A DNA stretch of 64,000 nt from Rhizobium sp. Root274 (GTDB taxonomy: Bacteria > Pseudomonadota > Alphaproteobacteria > Rhizobiales > Rhizobiaceae). The notes under the pieces were generated by a model that was given only the letters and a program-made list of their open reading frames with translations, was not told the origin of the DNA and searched no databases. The translations under genes were made by a program, and so were the position numbers. Location: assembly GCF_001429245.1 (NCBI RefSeq), contig NZ_LMJE01000007.1, positions 721,127 to 785,126 of the forward strand. Reading direction: 5' to 3'. Shown here in pieces: positions 51,791-61,100 of the stretch. Positions within the stretch are counted from its first letter, which is position 1; each line of letters opens with the position of its first letter.

Positions 51791-52891
51791 TCAGCGGCCG
51801 AGACGGCCATCAATGAGCGAATGCGAAAGCGGCGCCGGCCGCTCGACGCGGGTGGTGATGGCGACGGTTTCGCCCCGGTCGGAAGCTGTCTGGAAGGCCT
51901 CCATGACTTCGAGCACATGCAGCGCGAGATCGCCATTCGCCCGATGCGGACGATCCTTGATGATTGCATGCGCCATGTCGGCGAGCCCCAGCGAGCGCCA
52001 GTTGCCCTCCGCATAAGGCAGGCTCACCGGCTTGCCCTGCGCTTCGCCGACGACAGGCAAAAGGAAAAGGTCGCCGCCAAAGTGATTGGGATCGGGCACG
52101 ATCAGCGTCGCCTCCGTGCCGTAGATTTCGAGCGGCGTGTGGCGATGGCCGGCGACGTCGAAGCTCATGGAGATCTGCACCACGGCGCCGTTGACGAAGG
52201 ACATGAGCCCCGTGACATGGGTCGGCACATGCACCGGGATCACCTCGCCCCGGCGCGGCTCGCTGCCGATCTTTCTGACGTCGCGCACCTTGGTGGCAAA
52301 GCCCGCCACATTCTCGACAGGGCCGAGCAGGTTGACGAGATCGGTGATGTAATACGGCCCCATGTCGAGCATCGGCCCGCCGCCTGCCTCGTAGTAGAAA
52401 TCCGGATTGGGATGCCATCGCTCATGCCCGGGGCACATGAAGAACGCCGTGCCGCCGATCGGCTGGCCGATCGCGCCATCATCCACGAGCGCGCGCGCCG
52501 TCTGATGCGCGCCGCCAAGAAAGGTGTCAGGCGCCGAGCCAATGCGAAGCCCCTTCGCCCGCGCTGTCTCAGCCAGCGTCCTGCCCTCGGCGAAAGTGAC
52601 GCCGAGCGGCTTTTCCGAATAAACATGTTTGCCGGCTTCGAGCGCCTTCAGCCCCACCGAGACATGCGCCTTCGGCACCGTCAGGTTGAGAATAATGCTG
52701 ATGTCCGGGTCGGCGTAGAGCTCGTCGATCGAGCGTGCCGGAACGTTGAATTCCGAAGCTCGGCTTGCTGCCAGATCGGCATTCAGATCGGCGATGCCGC
52801 AGACCTTCAGGATCGGAAACTGCGGCAGGGTTTTCAAATAAGCGCTTGATATATTACCGCATCCGATGATGCCGATGCCGACTTGCTGCAT
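51791..52891 (-). CDS. Gfo/Idh/MocA-family oxidoreductase (ThuB-like)
   Basis: A 366-aa NAD(P)-dependent dehydrogenase. The Rossmann loop VGIGIIGCGNISSAYLKTLP is at the start; YSEKPLGV carries the E-K-P motif; the C-terminal sheet domain has GGGPMLDMGPYYITD with the conserved G-x-x-x-D/H region. Likely oxidises or reduces a sugar or inositol; pairing with ThuA suggests a 3-keto-sugar step. The ATG at 52891 directly precedes the Rossmann fold, with a weak ribosome site (GAGGACG). First gene of the pair. Confidence 0.85.
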   Translation of the reverse strand: MQQVGIGIIGCGNISSAYLKTLPQFPILKVCGIADLNADLAASRASEFNVPARSIDELYADPDISIILNLTVPKAHVSVGLKALEAGKHVYSEKPLGVTFAEGRTLAETARAKGLRIGSAPDTFLGGAHQTARALVDDGAIGQPIGGTAFFMCPGHERWHPNPDFYYEAGGGPMLDMGPYYITDLVNLLGPVENVAGFATKVRDVRKIGSEPRRGEVIPVHVPTHVTGLMSFVNGAVVQISMSFDVAGHRHTPLEIYGTEATLIVPDPNHFGGDLFLLPVVGEAQGKPVSLPYAEGNWRSLGLADMAHAIIKDRPHRANGDLALHVLEVMEAFQTASDRGETVAITTRVERPAPLSHSLIDGRLGR

Positions 52892-53182
52892 GGTGGCCGC
52901 GTCCTCGTTCCCTGATATTGTCTTCCTGCCGGATACGAAGGTGAACCCGTCACCCCTCCTCGCCGTTCCGACACGAAAGCCGCAGACTGGTCGCAAATGC
53001 GACAGACGTCAACGCAGCCCGGGGCATTTTCCCGAGAGAAGATGCAACCGTCCAAGACGTCCGAGCAGGCACTGTTCCCAGATCAAGGGCCAGATCTGGG
53101 GATGCCAGATCGAGGGGCCGACCGGAAAACCTTTCGTTAAATTTTAGTGAATACAATGACGGGCCTGTAGCGAGGTTTTGTC

Positions 53183-53767
53183 ATGCGTACCGCTCTCATA
53201 TCCGCCCTCGGCGTCATGCTGATGCTGTCGGCCTGCGCCAAGCCGCCCTCCCAGACGCGCAACGCCTGCGCGATCTTTGAGCAGCGCGACGGCCTGTTCA
53301 ACAACTGGCGTCGCGCCGCCGTGTCAGCCGAACGCGAATACGGCGTGCCGGTGCCGATCCTGATGGCGACGATCTACACGGAATCCAGCTTCCGCCATAA
53401 CGCCAAGCCGCCGCGCAAATGGTATCTCGGCTTCATCCCCGGCAAGCGGGCCTCTTCCGCTTATGGTTATTCCCAGGCGCTCGACGGCACCTGGGATCGC
53501 TACCGCCAGGAAACCGGCCGCTGGGGCGCCCGCCGCACCGATTTCGCCGACGCGATCCGTTTCATTGGCTGGTATCACCGCGAGACGGCAGACAAGCTGA
53601 AGATCCAGCTTAACGACCCCTATAATCTCTACCTCGCCTATCATTCCGGTCTCACCGGCTACCTGCGCGGCGCCTACAAGAACCGTCCGGAAGCGCTGAA
53701 GGGCGCCAAGCGGTTTACCGAGATCACCTATACCTATGCGCGGCAGCTGCAGCAGTGCCCGGGGTGA
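53183..53767 (+). CDS. Lipoprotein lytic transglycosylase (SLT domain)
   Basis: A 194-aa protein. The signal peptide ends in the lipobox LSAC (Cys18), so it is an outer- or inner-membrane lipoprotein. The SLT domain has the catalytic Glu in ATIYTESSF, then ASSAYGYSQALDGTWDRY and AYHSGLTGYLRG. It cleaves murein with formation of 1,6-anhydro-muramyl ends. Alone on its strand, next to a repeat-filled gap. Confidence 0.9.
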   Translation: MRTALISALGVMLMLSACAKPPSQTRNACAIFEQRDGLFNNWRRAAVSAEREYGVPVPILMATIYTESSFRHNAKPPRKWYLGFIPGKRASSAYGYSQALDGTWDRYRQETGRWGARRTDFADAIRFIGWYHRETADKLKIQLNDPYNLYLAYHSGLTGYLRGAYKNRPEALKGAKRFTEITYTYARQLQQCPG

Positions 53768-53801
53768 GGGTGAAATAAGTAAATAGCTGAGCGTGGTGCG
53801 A

Positions 53802-53991
53802 GGGGTACCCCCCTCTGTCACTTCGTGACATCTCCCCCACACGGGGGGAGAGTGGCCGCAGGCGCTTTCGGTCACCCCACGGAATAACCGGCTATCCAAT
53901 CACAACTTCGCTCGATTGAGCCGAGGCGTATCCGCGCCCCGCTCTCCCCCCTCGTGGGGAAGATGTCCGGCAGGACCGAGGGGGGTACCCC
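53802..53991. repeat. MITE-like element: inverted pair of GC-rich repeats (copy 4)
   Basis: Left end GGGGTACCCCCCTCTGTC and right end GAGGGGGGTACCCC are inverted copies, followed inwards by matched CTCCCCC/GGGGAG arms. The same ends bound 28244-28470. The ~80-base middle is unrelated. It lies between two convergent genes. Confidence 0.75.
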
Positions 53992-54020
53992 AAGCTCGAC
54001 GCCAAACATGCCCACCGAAC

Positions 54021-54054
54021 AAAAAACCTCCCCGCCGAACCCGACGGGGAGGTT
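54021..54054 (-). terminator. Rho-independent terminator of the Tim44-domain gene
   Basis: Stem AAACCTCCCCG / CGGGGAGGTTT with a 9-base loop; on the minus strand it runs into TTTTTT. It lies 22 bases after the stop of the minus-strand gene. Confidence 0.88.
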
Positions 54055-54076
54055 TGAACGACAGAAGCAGGTCAGA

Positions 54077-55084
54077 TCAATTCGCGCTCTGGATCGCCGA
54101 AATCTGCCAGAGCGTGCCGGGGCGACGGACGAAGGTCCAGATCTCGACGGACTCAGACGCAACATTCGGATCGCCCTCGATCACCGCATTCGTCTGACGG
54201 TCGACCATATAGTCGACAGCCTCGTAGCGCATCGCGACGGTCGCATACTCGGCCTTGTCCTCGGCCCAGCTTTCGGCCACGTCACCCTGCACCAGATGCA
54301 CGTCGCGCACGACGTTCTTCACGCCCTTGGTGGCGTTCTCGCTCAGTTCTTCCGCCAGATACGACATGGCTTCCGGCGTCGTGATCCGGCGCAGCGTGCC
54401 ATAGTCCTCGGCCGCAAAGGCCGCCTGCATGTCCTTCAGCAACTGCTCGAAGCGTTCGAGGTCACCCTGGGTGATGCCAAGCTCATCCGGCTGGCCCGGA
54501 CGGGCGGCAGAGGCTGCGGCAGCACCACCGCCGCCGATCTTCGGGATCTGGAAGCTGGATCGGCCGGCATCGCTCTGATTGTCGCGCGTCAGGCCACCAA
54601 GCCCGCCAAAGCCGCCCATGCCGGGGCCATTGCCAGCACCGGCCGACGCCGGCTGGCGATTGGCAAAGGCGCGCATGGCAAAGCGCACCAGGAAGAAGAT
54701 CAGCAGGCCCTGCAGCAACAGCCCGATCATCCCGAAGCCGCCGCCAAAGCCGGTGCCCATCAGCATGCCGAACAACCCGCCGAGCAACAGGCCGCCCATC
54801 AAGCCACCGGCCAGACCACCGAACAAACCGCCCGGACGGTTGAACCCTTGTGTCGCTGTCTGGTTGGCGCCTGGTTGGGTGGTGTTCGTGCGCGGAGTCA
54901 TCGTGCGTTCGATCGGCGCTGCCGGCGCTGGCGCCGTGCGGGTGATCGACGGCTGGCTGAAGGTTCGCGTGCCGCGGCTGCCGAAGCCGCCACTGGCGCG
55001 ACGTGCTTCGGCAAAGTCGACGGCCATCAGCGTCACCATCATGCCGAGAGCAAGCGTCGCAAAGAATTTTCCGTATTGTCGCAT
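54077..55084 (-). CDS. Tim44-domain (MlaC/Tim44-like) membrane protein
   Basis: A 335-aa protein. N-terminal signal (FFATLALGMMVTLMAVDFAEA), a Thr/Pro/Ala-rich linker, a Gly-rich hydrophobic hairpin (GGLFGGLAGGLMGGLLLGGL, ~95-140) that probably spans or bends into the membrane, then a Tim44 domain from ~200 (ITQGDLERFEQLLKDMQAAF) to the end (EIWTFVRRPGTLWQISAIQS). Bacterial Tim44-like proteins are of unclear function; the fold resembles NTF2-like domains. The ATG at 55084 follows GGAGGAGGGGAG. A good terminator follows. Confidence 0.85.
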   Translation of the reverse strand: MRQYGKFFATLALGMMVTLMAVDFAEARRASGGFGSRGTRTFSQPSITRTAPAPAAPIERTMTPRTNTTQPGANQTATQGFNRPGGLFGGLAGGLMGGLLLGGLFGMLMGTGFGGGFGMIGLLLQGLLIFFLVRFAMRAFANRQPASAGAGNGPGMGGFGGLGGLTRDNQSDAGRSSFQIPKIGGGGAAAASAARPGQPDELGITQGDLERFEQLLKDMQAAFAAEDYGTLRRITTPEAMSYLAEELSENATKGVKNVVRDVHLVQGDVAESWAEDKAEYATVAMRYEAVDYMVDRQTNAVIEGDPNVASESVEIWTFVRRPGTLWQISAIQSAN

Positions 55085-55204
55085 GGGGATCTCCCCTCCT
55101 CCTCGAACGATCGTGGCCCAGAGGCCTTGCAGCCCATATGGACACCGCCCGGCCTCTTTTGAAGGTCGGGCGGTCAATTATTGATTGAAATTGAAGTGAC
55201 CGGG

Positions 55205-55318
55205 TCAGGCTCTCAGCCAGAACTTGATGATCAGGCCGACGACCGTGATCGTGCCCACACCGGCCGCCCACAGGCCGACAAACCACAGCAGCCGGCTGAG
55301 TGTCTGGCGCCTTTCCAT
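55205..55318 (-). CDS. DUF2474-type small subunit of the bd oxidase (CydX-like)
   Basis: A 37-aa protein, MERRQTLSRLLWFVGLWAAG in its first half and one membrane helix at ~10-32. Its ATG overlaps the stop of cydB (ATGA), so it is translated with it. Such short DUF2474/CydX-like proteins accompany cydAB or cioAB and stabilise the haem pocket. The tight coupling makes the call strong despite its size. Confidence 0.8.
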   Translation of the reverse strand: MERRQTLSRLLWFVGLWAAGVGTITVVGLIIKFWLRA

Positions 55319-56322
55319 CAGTGATAGCCCTCGTCAGGGTTGAGCTTCCCGCGGAAAACCCAATAGGCATAGGCCGTGTAGCACAGGATCATCGGCACCA
55401 GCACGACGGCGCCGACCAGCAGGAAGGAGAGGCTGGAATCGGGGGCCGCCGCTTCCCAGATGGTGAGCGAGGTCGGCACGATATAGGGATAGAAGGAAAT
55501 CCCGATGCCGGCGTAACCGAGCACGAAAAGCCCGAGTGCCGCCACGAAAGGCTGCACGTCGCGGCCATTGCGCAGACCCGAGACGATCACCCAGAGGCAG
55601 CCGAGCACCATCAGCGGCACGATCACCGAAAAGATCATCGTCGGATAGCCGAACCAGCGATCAAGATAGGCGGGCTCCAGCCACGGCGTCCAGAGGCTGA
55701 AGACACCCATGGCGGCAACGGTCGCAAAGGCCAGGCGAACGGCGAAGAACTTGGCCCTTTCCGCAATCTCGCCTTCCGTCTTCATCACCAGCCAGGTGGC
55801 GCCGAGCAGACTGTAGCCGGCCAGGAGTGCGAGGCCGGTAGCGATCGAAAACGGCGTCAGCCAGTCCCACCAGCCGCCGGAATAGGCACGATCGGTAACC
55901 GGAATGCCCTGCACCAGCGCACCGAGCGCCACGCCCTGAAAGAAGGCGGCAACGACAGACCCGCCGGTAAAGGCCCAGTTCCACAGGTGCTCCGCCCGCT
56001 TCGTGCGCCAGCGATATTCGAAGGCGACGCCGCGGAAGATCAGCCCGAGCAGCATGAGAATGATCGGGGCATAGATGGCGGGTAGGATGGTCGCATAGGC
56101 GAGCGGGAAGACGGCAAGCAGTCCCCCGCCACCCAGCACCAGCCAGGTCTCGTTGCCATCCCAAACCGGCGCCACCGAATTCATCATCAGGTCCTTTTCG
56201 TGCTTCTCCGGGAAGAAGGGGAAGAGGATGCCGATGCCGAGATCGAAGCCATCGAGGATGACATAGGCGAGCACGGCAAAGGCGATGATGCCGGCCCAGA
56301 TGAAGGGAAGATCAATGGGCAT
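55318..56322 (-). CDS. cydB: Cytochrome bd-type ubiquinol oxidase subunit II (CydB/CioB)
   Basis: A 334-aa membrane protein with about eight helices. AYVILDGFDLGIGILFPFF, SVAPVWDGNETWLVLGGGGL and IFRGVAFEYRWR are CydB signatures. It forms the terminal oxidase with CydA and needs no copper. The ATG at 56322 has GGAGG upstream; the ATG at 56334 overlaps that site. It overlaps the cydA stop by 11 bases. Confidence 0.95.
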   Translation of the reverse strand: MPIDLPFIWAGIIAFAVLAYVILDGFDLGIGILFPFFPEKHEKDLMMNSVAPVWDGNETWLVLGGGGLLAVFPLAYATILPAIYAPIILMLLGLIFRGVAFEYRWRTKRAEHLWNWAFTGGSVVAAFFQGVALGALVQGIPVTDRAYSGGWWDWLTPFSIATGLALLAGYSLLGATWLVMKTEGEIAERAKFFAVRLAFATVAAMGVFSLWTPWLEPAYLDRWFGYPTMIFSVIVPLMVLGCLWVIVSGLRNGRDVQPFVAALGLFVLGYAGIGISFYPYIVPTSLTIWEAAAPDSSLSFLLVGAVVLVPMILCYTAYAYWVFRGKLNPDEGYH

Positions 56323-57724
56323 GTTTGCCTCCATGGTGACCGGGCTGGGCGGCCGGCGTGATGCCGGACGAGCGGATCGGGCCGTCGTCGAGATCCGGCA
56401 TCGGATCGCGCGGCAGGCGGGCCATCAGGCGCAGGATGTAGAAGGTGCCGGCACCGAAGACGACGAAGTAGACCACGACGAAGGCGATCAGCGAGGCGGC
56501 AACAGCGGGCGCTGCGATCGGCGAGATCGAATCAGCCGTCAGCAGATGGCCATAGACCGTATAGGGCTGGCGGCCGACTTCCGTGGTGATCCAGCCGGCA
56601 AGCACGGCGACGAAGCCGGAGGGGCCCATTACCAGTGCCACGCGGTGCATCCAGTGGTTCTCAAGGAGCGTACCCTTCCAGCGACACCAGAGCGAGAACA
56701 GGCCGACGCCGAGCATGGCAAAGCCGATCGCGACCATGACGCGGAACGACCAGAAGACGATCGCAACGGGCGGCTCCTTGTCATCAGGCACGGTATCCAG
56801 CCCGTCGAGCGGTGCATTGAGATCGTGCTTGAGGATCAGGCTGGAGAGCTTGGGGATCTGGACCGCATAGTCGATGCGCTTTTCTTCCGTGTTCGGGATG
56901 CCGAACAGGATGAGGGGCGCACCGTCCGGATGGCTGTCGAAATGGCCTTCCATGGCCATGACCTTGACCGGCTGATGCTCCAACGTGTTGAGACCATGGG
57001 CGTCACCGGCGGCAATCTGGATCGGGGCGACGATCGCCGCCATCCACATGGCCATCGAGAACATCACGCCGGAGCGACGAGGCGCCGTGCCGCGCAGCAG
57101 ATGCCAGGCGCCGACCGCACCCACCACGAAGGCGGTGGTGAGGTAGGCGGCGATCACCATATGCGTCAGGCGATAAGGAAAGGACGGGTTGAAGACGATC
57201 TTCCACCAGTCTACCGGAACGAACTGGCCGACCTCGTTGATCGCGAACCCATCGGGCGTCTGCATCCAGGAATTGACGGACAGGATCCAGGTGGCCGAGA
57301 TCAGCGTGCCAATCGCCACCATCAGTGTTGCAAAGAAATGCAGCCCCGGCCCGACCTTCTGCCGGCCGAACAGCATGACGCCCAGGAAGCCAGCTTCGAG
57401 GAAGAAGGCCGTGAGCACTTCATAACCCATCAGCGGCCCGATCACCGGCCCGGCCTTGTCGGAGAACACCGACCAGTTGGTGCCGAACTGATAGGACATG
57501 ACGATCCCGGACACGACCCCCATACCGAAGGCGACCGCAAAGATCGTCTTCCAGAAGTCGAAGAGCTCCAGATAGACCTTGTCCTTCTTCCACAGATAGA
57601 GACCTTCCAGCACGGCCAGATAGCTGGCCAGACCGATGGAAAAGGCGGGGAAGATGATGTGGAAGGAGACCGTGAACGCGAACTGGATCCGCGCGAGGAT
57701 CTGTGCGTCGAAGTTTTCGAACAT
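56312..57724 (-). CDS. cydA: Cytochrome bd-type ubiquinol oxidase subunit I (CydA/CioA)
   Basis: A 470-aa membrane protein. RIQFAFTVSFHIIFPAFSIG has the haem-ligand His near 22; SYQFGTNW and the GRQPYTVYG motif complete the set. The Q-loop between helices 6 and 7 is short, as in the cyanide-insensitive (CIO) subgroup, not the E. coli bd-I type. It oxidises quinol and reduces oxygen to water, giving respiration at low oxygen or with inhibitors. The operon is cydA-cydB-DUF2474; no cydDC exporter is adjacent, again as in cio operons. Confidence 0.95.
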   Translation of the reverse strand: MFENFDAQILARIQFAFTVSFHIIFPAFSIGLASYLAVLEGLYLWKKDKVYLELFDFWKTIFAVAFGMGVVSGIVMSYQFGTNWSVFSDKAGPVIGPLMGYEVLTAFFLEAGFLGVMLFGRQKVGPGLHFFATLMVAIGTLISATWILSVNSWMQTPDGFAINEVGQFVPVDWWKIVFNPSFPYRLTHMVIAAYLTTAFVVGAVGAWHLLRGTAPRRSGVMFSMAMWMAAIVAPIQIAAGDAHGLNTLEHQPVKVMAMEGHFDSHPDGAPLILFGIPNTEEKRIDYAVQIPKLSSLILKHDLNAPLDGLDTVPDDKEPPVAIVFWSFRVMVAIGFAMLGVGLFSLWCRWKGTLLENHWMHRVALVMGPSGFVAVLAGWITTEVGRQPYTVYGHLLTADSISPIAAPAVAASLIAFVVVYFVVFGAGTFYILRLMARLPRDPMPDLDDGPIRSSGITPAAQPGHHGGKHAH

Positions 57725-57889
57725 GATGACTGCATCCTTCGTTGTTCGACCTCGCAACGAGAAACAGGCTCCGAGGTGACAGAAGTCAAGTATAGCCTTG
57801 TTCCCTGCGTTCAATGCGACAAGCCGCCATGCGACGGTTCAACGCATCGATTGTTCCTTATATGCGCCCCGCCGATTGTCTCGCTTGTT

Positions 57890-57928
57890 CCAAAAACAAA
57901 GACGGCGCGGGTTTGATCCCGCGCCGTC
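57890..57928 (-). terminator. Rho-independent terminator of serA
   Basis: A perfect 11-bp stem GACGGCGCGGG / CCCGCGCCGTC with a 6-base loop; on the minus strand followed by TTTGTTTTT, 41 bases after the serA stop. Confidence 0.88.
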
Positions 57929-57968
57929 GGCATTATTCATGTATTTGGTTGTGTGAACGTGAAGGCGC

Positions 57969-59564
57969 TCAGTCGACGTTGAACACCAGGGGCTTGGCCT
58001 GCTTGACGGCAGGGTTCGCGGTCAGCTGGTCGAGCACGGCCTTCTCCACCGGACCATCGACATAAAGGAGAGCGATCGCGTCGCCGCCTTCCTTGTCGCG
58101 GCCAAGCTGGAAGTTCGCGATGTTGACCTTGGCATTGCCGAGCGTGGTGCCCATGAAGCCGATCATGCCGGGAACGTCGGTGTTGGAGATGTAGATCATG
58201 TTCTGACCGACATCCGCGTCCATGTTGATGCCCTTGATCTGGATGAAGCGCGGCTTGCCGTCGGAGAAGACCGTGCCGGCAACCGAACGCGTCTGCTTGT
58301 CGGTGGTGACGGTGAGCTTGATATAGCCGTCATAAACGCCGGTCTTGTCGCGCTTGACCTCGGCGACGATGACGCCCTTTTCCTTGATCATGATCGGGGC
58401 CGAAACCATGTTGACGTCGGCCACCTGCGGGCGGATGAGGCCGGCGAGCAGCGCAGAAGTCAGCGCCTTGGTATTCATGGTCGAGGTCACGCCGTCATAG
58501 AGGATCTCGATTTCCTTGATCGGATCTTCGGTCATCTGGCCGGCAAACGAACCGAGCACGTCGGCGAGACGGATGAACGGCTTCAGGATCGGTGCTTCCT
58601 CAGCCGTGATCGACGGCATGTTGATGGCGTTGGAAACAGCGCCCTTGACGAGGTAATCCGACATCTGCTCGGCAACCTGCAGAGCAACGTTTTCCTGGGC
58701 TTCCGTGGTGGATGCGCCGAGATGCGGGGTGCAGACGACGTTCGGCAGACCGAAGAGCGGGCTTTCCTTCGCAGGCTCGACTTCGAACACGTCGAAACCG
58801 GCACCGGCGACATGGCCGGACTTGATGGCTTCGGCGAGCGCTGCCTCATCGACCAGACCGCCACGGGCGCAGTTGATGATGCGCACGCCGGGCTTCGTCT
58901 TGGCGAGGTTCTCGCGGCCGAGGATGCCGCGGGTCTTGTCGGTCATTGGCACGTGCAGGGTGATGAAATCGGCGCGCGGCAGAAGTTCGTCGAGCTCGAC
59001 CTTCTCGACGCCCATCTCCTGGGCACGTTCGGCCGAAAGGAAGGGGTCATAGGCAATCACATGCATGCCAAGGCCGATCGCCTTCTTGCAGACGATGCCG
59101 CCGATATTGCCGGCACCGATGACGCCAAGCGTCTTGCCGGTGATTTCAACACCCATGAACTTCGACTTTTCCCACTTGCCGGCCTGGGTGGAGGCATCGG
59201 CCTGCGGCAGCTGCCGGGCAACGGCAAACATCAGAGCGATGGCGTGTTCGGCGGTGGTGATGGAATTGCCGAAGGGCGTGTTCATCACGATGATACCGCG
59301 CTTGGAGGCGGCCGGGATATCGACATTGTCGACGCCAATGCCGGCGCGGCCGATCACCTTGAGGTTGGTCGCGGCAGCAATCAGCTTTTCCGTCGCCTTG
59401 GTGGCGGAACGGATGGCAAGGCCATCGTAATTGCCGATGATTTCGGCCAGCTTGTCCTTGTCCTTGCCGAGCTGCGGCTGGAAATCGACTTCGACGCCGC
59501 GATCGCGGAAGATCTGGACGGCGGTTTCGGACAATTCGTCGGATACGAGAACGCGAGGTGCCAT
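57969..59564 (-). CDS. serA: D-3-phosphoglycerate dehydrogenase
   Basis: A 531-aa enzyme of the long type. Substrate/NAD domains (1-~310) with GVIGAGNIGGIV (nucleotide loop), NCARGGLVDEAAL and the catalytic His in CTPHLGAST; an intervening domain (~315-450); and a C-terminal ACT domain (~455-531) for serine feedback. It oxidises 3-phosphoglycerate, the first step of serine synthesis. It follows serC by 88 bases on the same strand and ends in a terminator. Confidence 0.96.
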   Translation of the reverse strand: MAPRVLVSDELSETAVQIFRDRGVEVDFQPQLGKDKDKLAEIIGNYDGLAIRSATKATEKLIAAATNLKVIGRAGIGVDNVDIPAASKRGIIVMNTPFGNSITTAEHAIALMFAVARQLPQADASTQAGKWEKSKFMGVEITGKTLGVIGAGNIGGIVCKKAIGLGMHVIAYDPFLSAERAQEMGVEKVELDELLPRADFITLHVPMTDKTRGILGRENLAKTKPGVRIINCARGGLVDEAALAEAIKSGHVAGAGFDVFEVEPAKESPLFGLPNVVCTPHLGASTTEAQENVALQVAEQMSDYLVKGAVSNAINMPSITAEEAPILKPFIRLADVLGSFAGQMTEDPIKEIEILYDGVTSTMNTKALTSALLAGLIRPQVADVNMVSAPIMIKEKGVIVAEVKRDKTGVYDGYIKLTVTTDKQTRSVAGTVFSDGKPRFIQIKGINMDADVGQNMIYISNTDVPGMIGFMGTTLGNAKVNIANFQLGRDKEGGDAIALLYVDGPVEKAVLDQLTANPAVKQAKPLVFNVD

Positions 59565-59652
59565 GACGAGGCCTCCTTCAGAGAGTTCGTTTGAATGGGA
59601 TGATGAGAATTGCGGGGCTCCGCCAATCAGGCGGAGCCGAATGCGTCAGAGA

Positions 59653-60831
59653 TCAGGCAGCAGCCTTGGCGAGCGTCGCCTTCTGGCTCTCGTAGGCAAA
59701 GGACAGCCACGGCATCAGCGCTGCCATGTCTTCCGTCTCGATCGTCGCACCGGCCCAGATGCGAAGGCCGGCCGGCGCATCGCGATAGGCGCCGATATCG
59801 AAGGCGACACCCTGCTTCTCGAGCGTGCTGGCAATCCCCTTGGCAAAGGCTGCCTGGGCGTCGGCATCAAGTGCGGTCACCTGGGGATCGACGATCTTCA
59901 CGCAGACCGAAGTGTTCGAGCGCGTGGCCGGATCGACAGCCAGATTCGCGATCCAGTCGTTCTTCTCGATGAAATCGAAGATCACCTTGGCATTGGCGTC
60001 GGCGCGGGCGATCAGGGCTTTCAGACCACCGATCGACTTTGCCCATTTCAGCGCATCGACATAGTCCTCGACGCAGAGCATCGACGGCGTGTTGATGGTC
60101 TCGCCGACGAAAATGCCTTCGATCAGCTTGCCGCCCGAGGTCATGCGGAAGATCTTCGGCAGCGGCCAGGCCGGCACATAGGTCGTCAGGCGCTCGACAG
60201 CGCGCGGGGAAAGGATGATCACGCCGTGACCGCCCTCGCCGCCGAGAACCTTCTGCCAGGAGAAGGTGGTGACATCGAGCTTGGAGAAATCGAGATCCTG
60301 AGCGAAAGCCGCAGAAGTGGCATCGCAGATGGTGAGACCCTTGCGATCAGCCGGGATGAAATCGGCATTGGCGACGCGGACGCCCGAGGTCGTGCCGTTC
60401 CAGGTGAAGACAACATCGCGGTCGAAATCGACCTGTGTCAGATCGGGCAGCAGACCGTAATCGGCATTGAACTTGCGCACATCGGCAAGCTTCAGCTGCT
60501 TCACCACATCGGTGACCCAGCCGGCGCCGAAGCTTTCCCAGGAGAGCATGTCAACGCCGCGTTCGCCGAGCAGCGACCACATGGCCATTTCAACGGCGCC
60601 CGTGTCGGAGGCCGGAACAATGCCGATGCGATAGTCAGCGGGAACGTTGAGAATTTCGCGAGTAAGGTCGATGGCCAGCTTCAGCTTGTCCTTGCCAACC
60701 TTGGCGCGGTGCGAACGACCGAGCGGGGCATCGGAGAGCGCATCGAGCGACCAACCGGGACGCTTCGAGCAGGGGCCAGACGAAAAATGAGTGTTTGCCG
60801 GACGCGCGGCGGGGGCGACGATATCAGCCAT
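59653..60831 (-). CDS. serC: Phosphoserine aminotransferase
   Basis: A 392-aa PLP enzyme of the alphaproteobacterial SerC type: [12 protein letters not shown] near the start, [25 protein letters not shown] and the PLP-binding Lys in [15 protein letters not shown]. It converts 3-phosphohydroxypyruvate to phosphoserine, using the product of SerA. First gene of a serC-serA operon; a structured leader precedes it. The ATG at 60831 follows GGAAGGG. Confidence 0.95.
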   Translation of the reverse strand: MADIVAPAARPANTHFSSGPCSKRPGWSLDALSDAPLGRSHRAKVGKDKLKLAIDLTREILNVPADYRIGIVPASDTGAVEMAMWSLLGERGVDMLSWESFGAGWVTDVVKQLKLADVRKFNADYGLLPDLTQVDFDRDVVFTWNGTTSGVRVANADFIPADRKGLTICDATSAAFAQDLDFSKLDVTTFSWQKVLGGEGGHGVIILSPRAVERLTTYVPAWPLPKIFRMTSGGKLIEGIFVGETINTPSMLCVEDYVDALKWAKSIGGLKALIARADANAKVIFDFIEKNDWIANLAVDPATRSNTSVCVKIVDPQVTALDADAQAAFAKGIASTLEKQGVAFDIGAYRDAPAGLRIWAGATIETEDMAALMPWLSFAYESQKATLAKAAA

Positions 60832-60945
60832 ATAGATACCCTTCCAGGTAATTAGCCTCTCGTTGGGGAGAGGTGTCCCGCCGTCGGAACTACTCTTGTC
60901 GGAAACCGCCGTCAAGCGGGTCTGCGTCGCTCAGGGCAAAATTTT
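60832..60945 (-). ncRNA. serC leader RNA (serC motif candidate)
   Basis: The ~110 bases before serC contain the hairpin CCTCTC-CCCAAC-GAGAGG (60856-60873 in + coordinates) and upstream a repeated GACGGCGG / GACGGCGGG pair that could form another stem. A conserved serC motif of unknown ligand was described upstream of serC in Rhizobiales. The position and the near-start hairpin fit, but I cannot check the covariance model. Confidence 0.5.
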
Positions 60946-61100
60946 TGTTCCGTCCGCGCCAGTCCTGCGACGCCCGCGTCAATCGTTTGGAGGCAAGCTG
61001 CACGACCGTTGTCATCAATCCTTCATGCAGGGGGCGCATCTCAAACCGCCCGCTCACCCGATGCGGGCAAGGACCACCTGCTGCAAGGGCTTAACCACCG

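Larger units (their letters stand above)
53768..54076. other. 309-base intergenic region with a MITE-like repeat and a terminator
   Basis: No gene is seen. It holds the inverted repeat pair at 53802-53991 and the terminator at 54021-54054. Confidence 0.6.

Noticed and set aside
56285..57916. 543-codon + strand frame over cydA
   Set aside because: His/Arg/Asp-rich antisense of a membrane protein gene; no signature.
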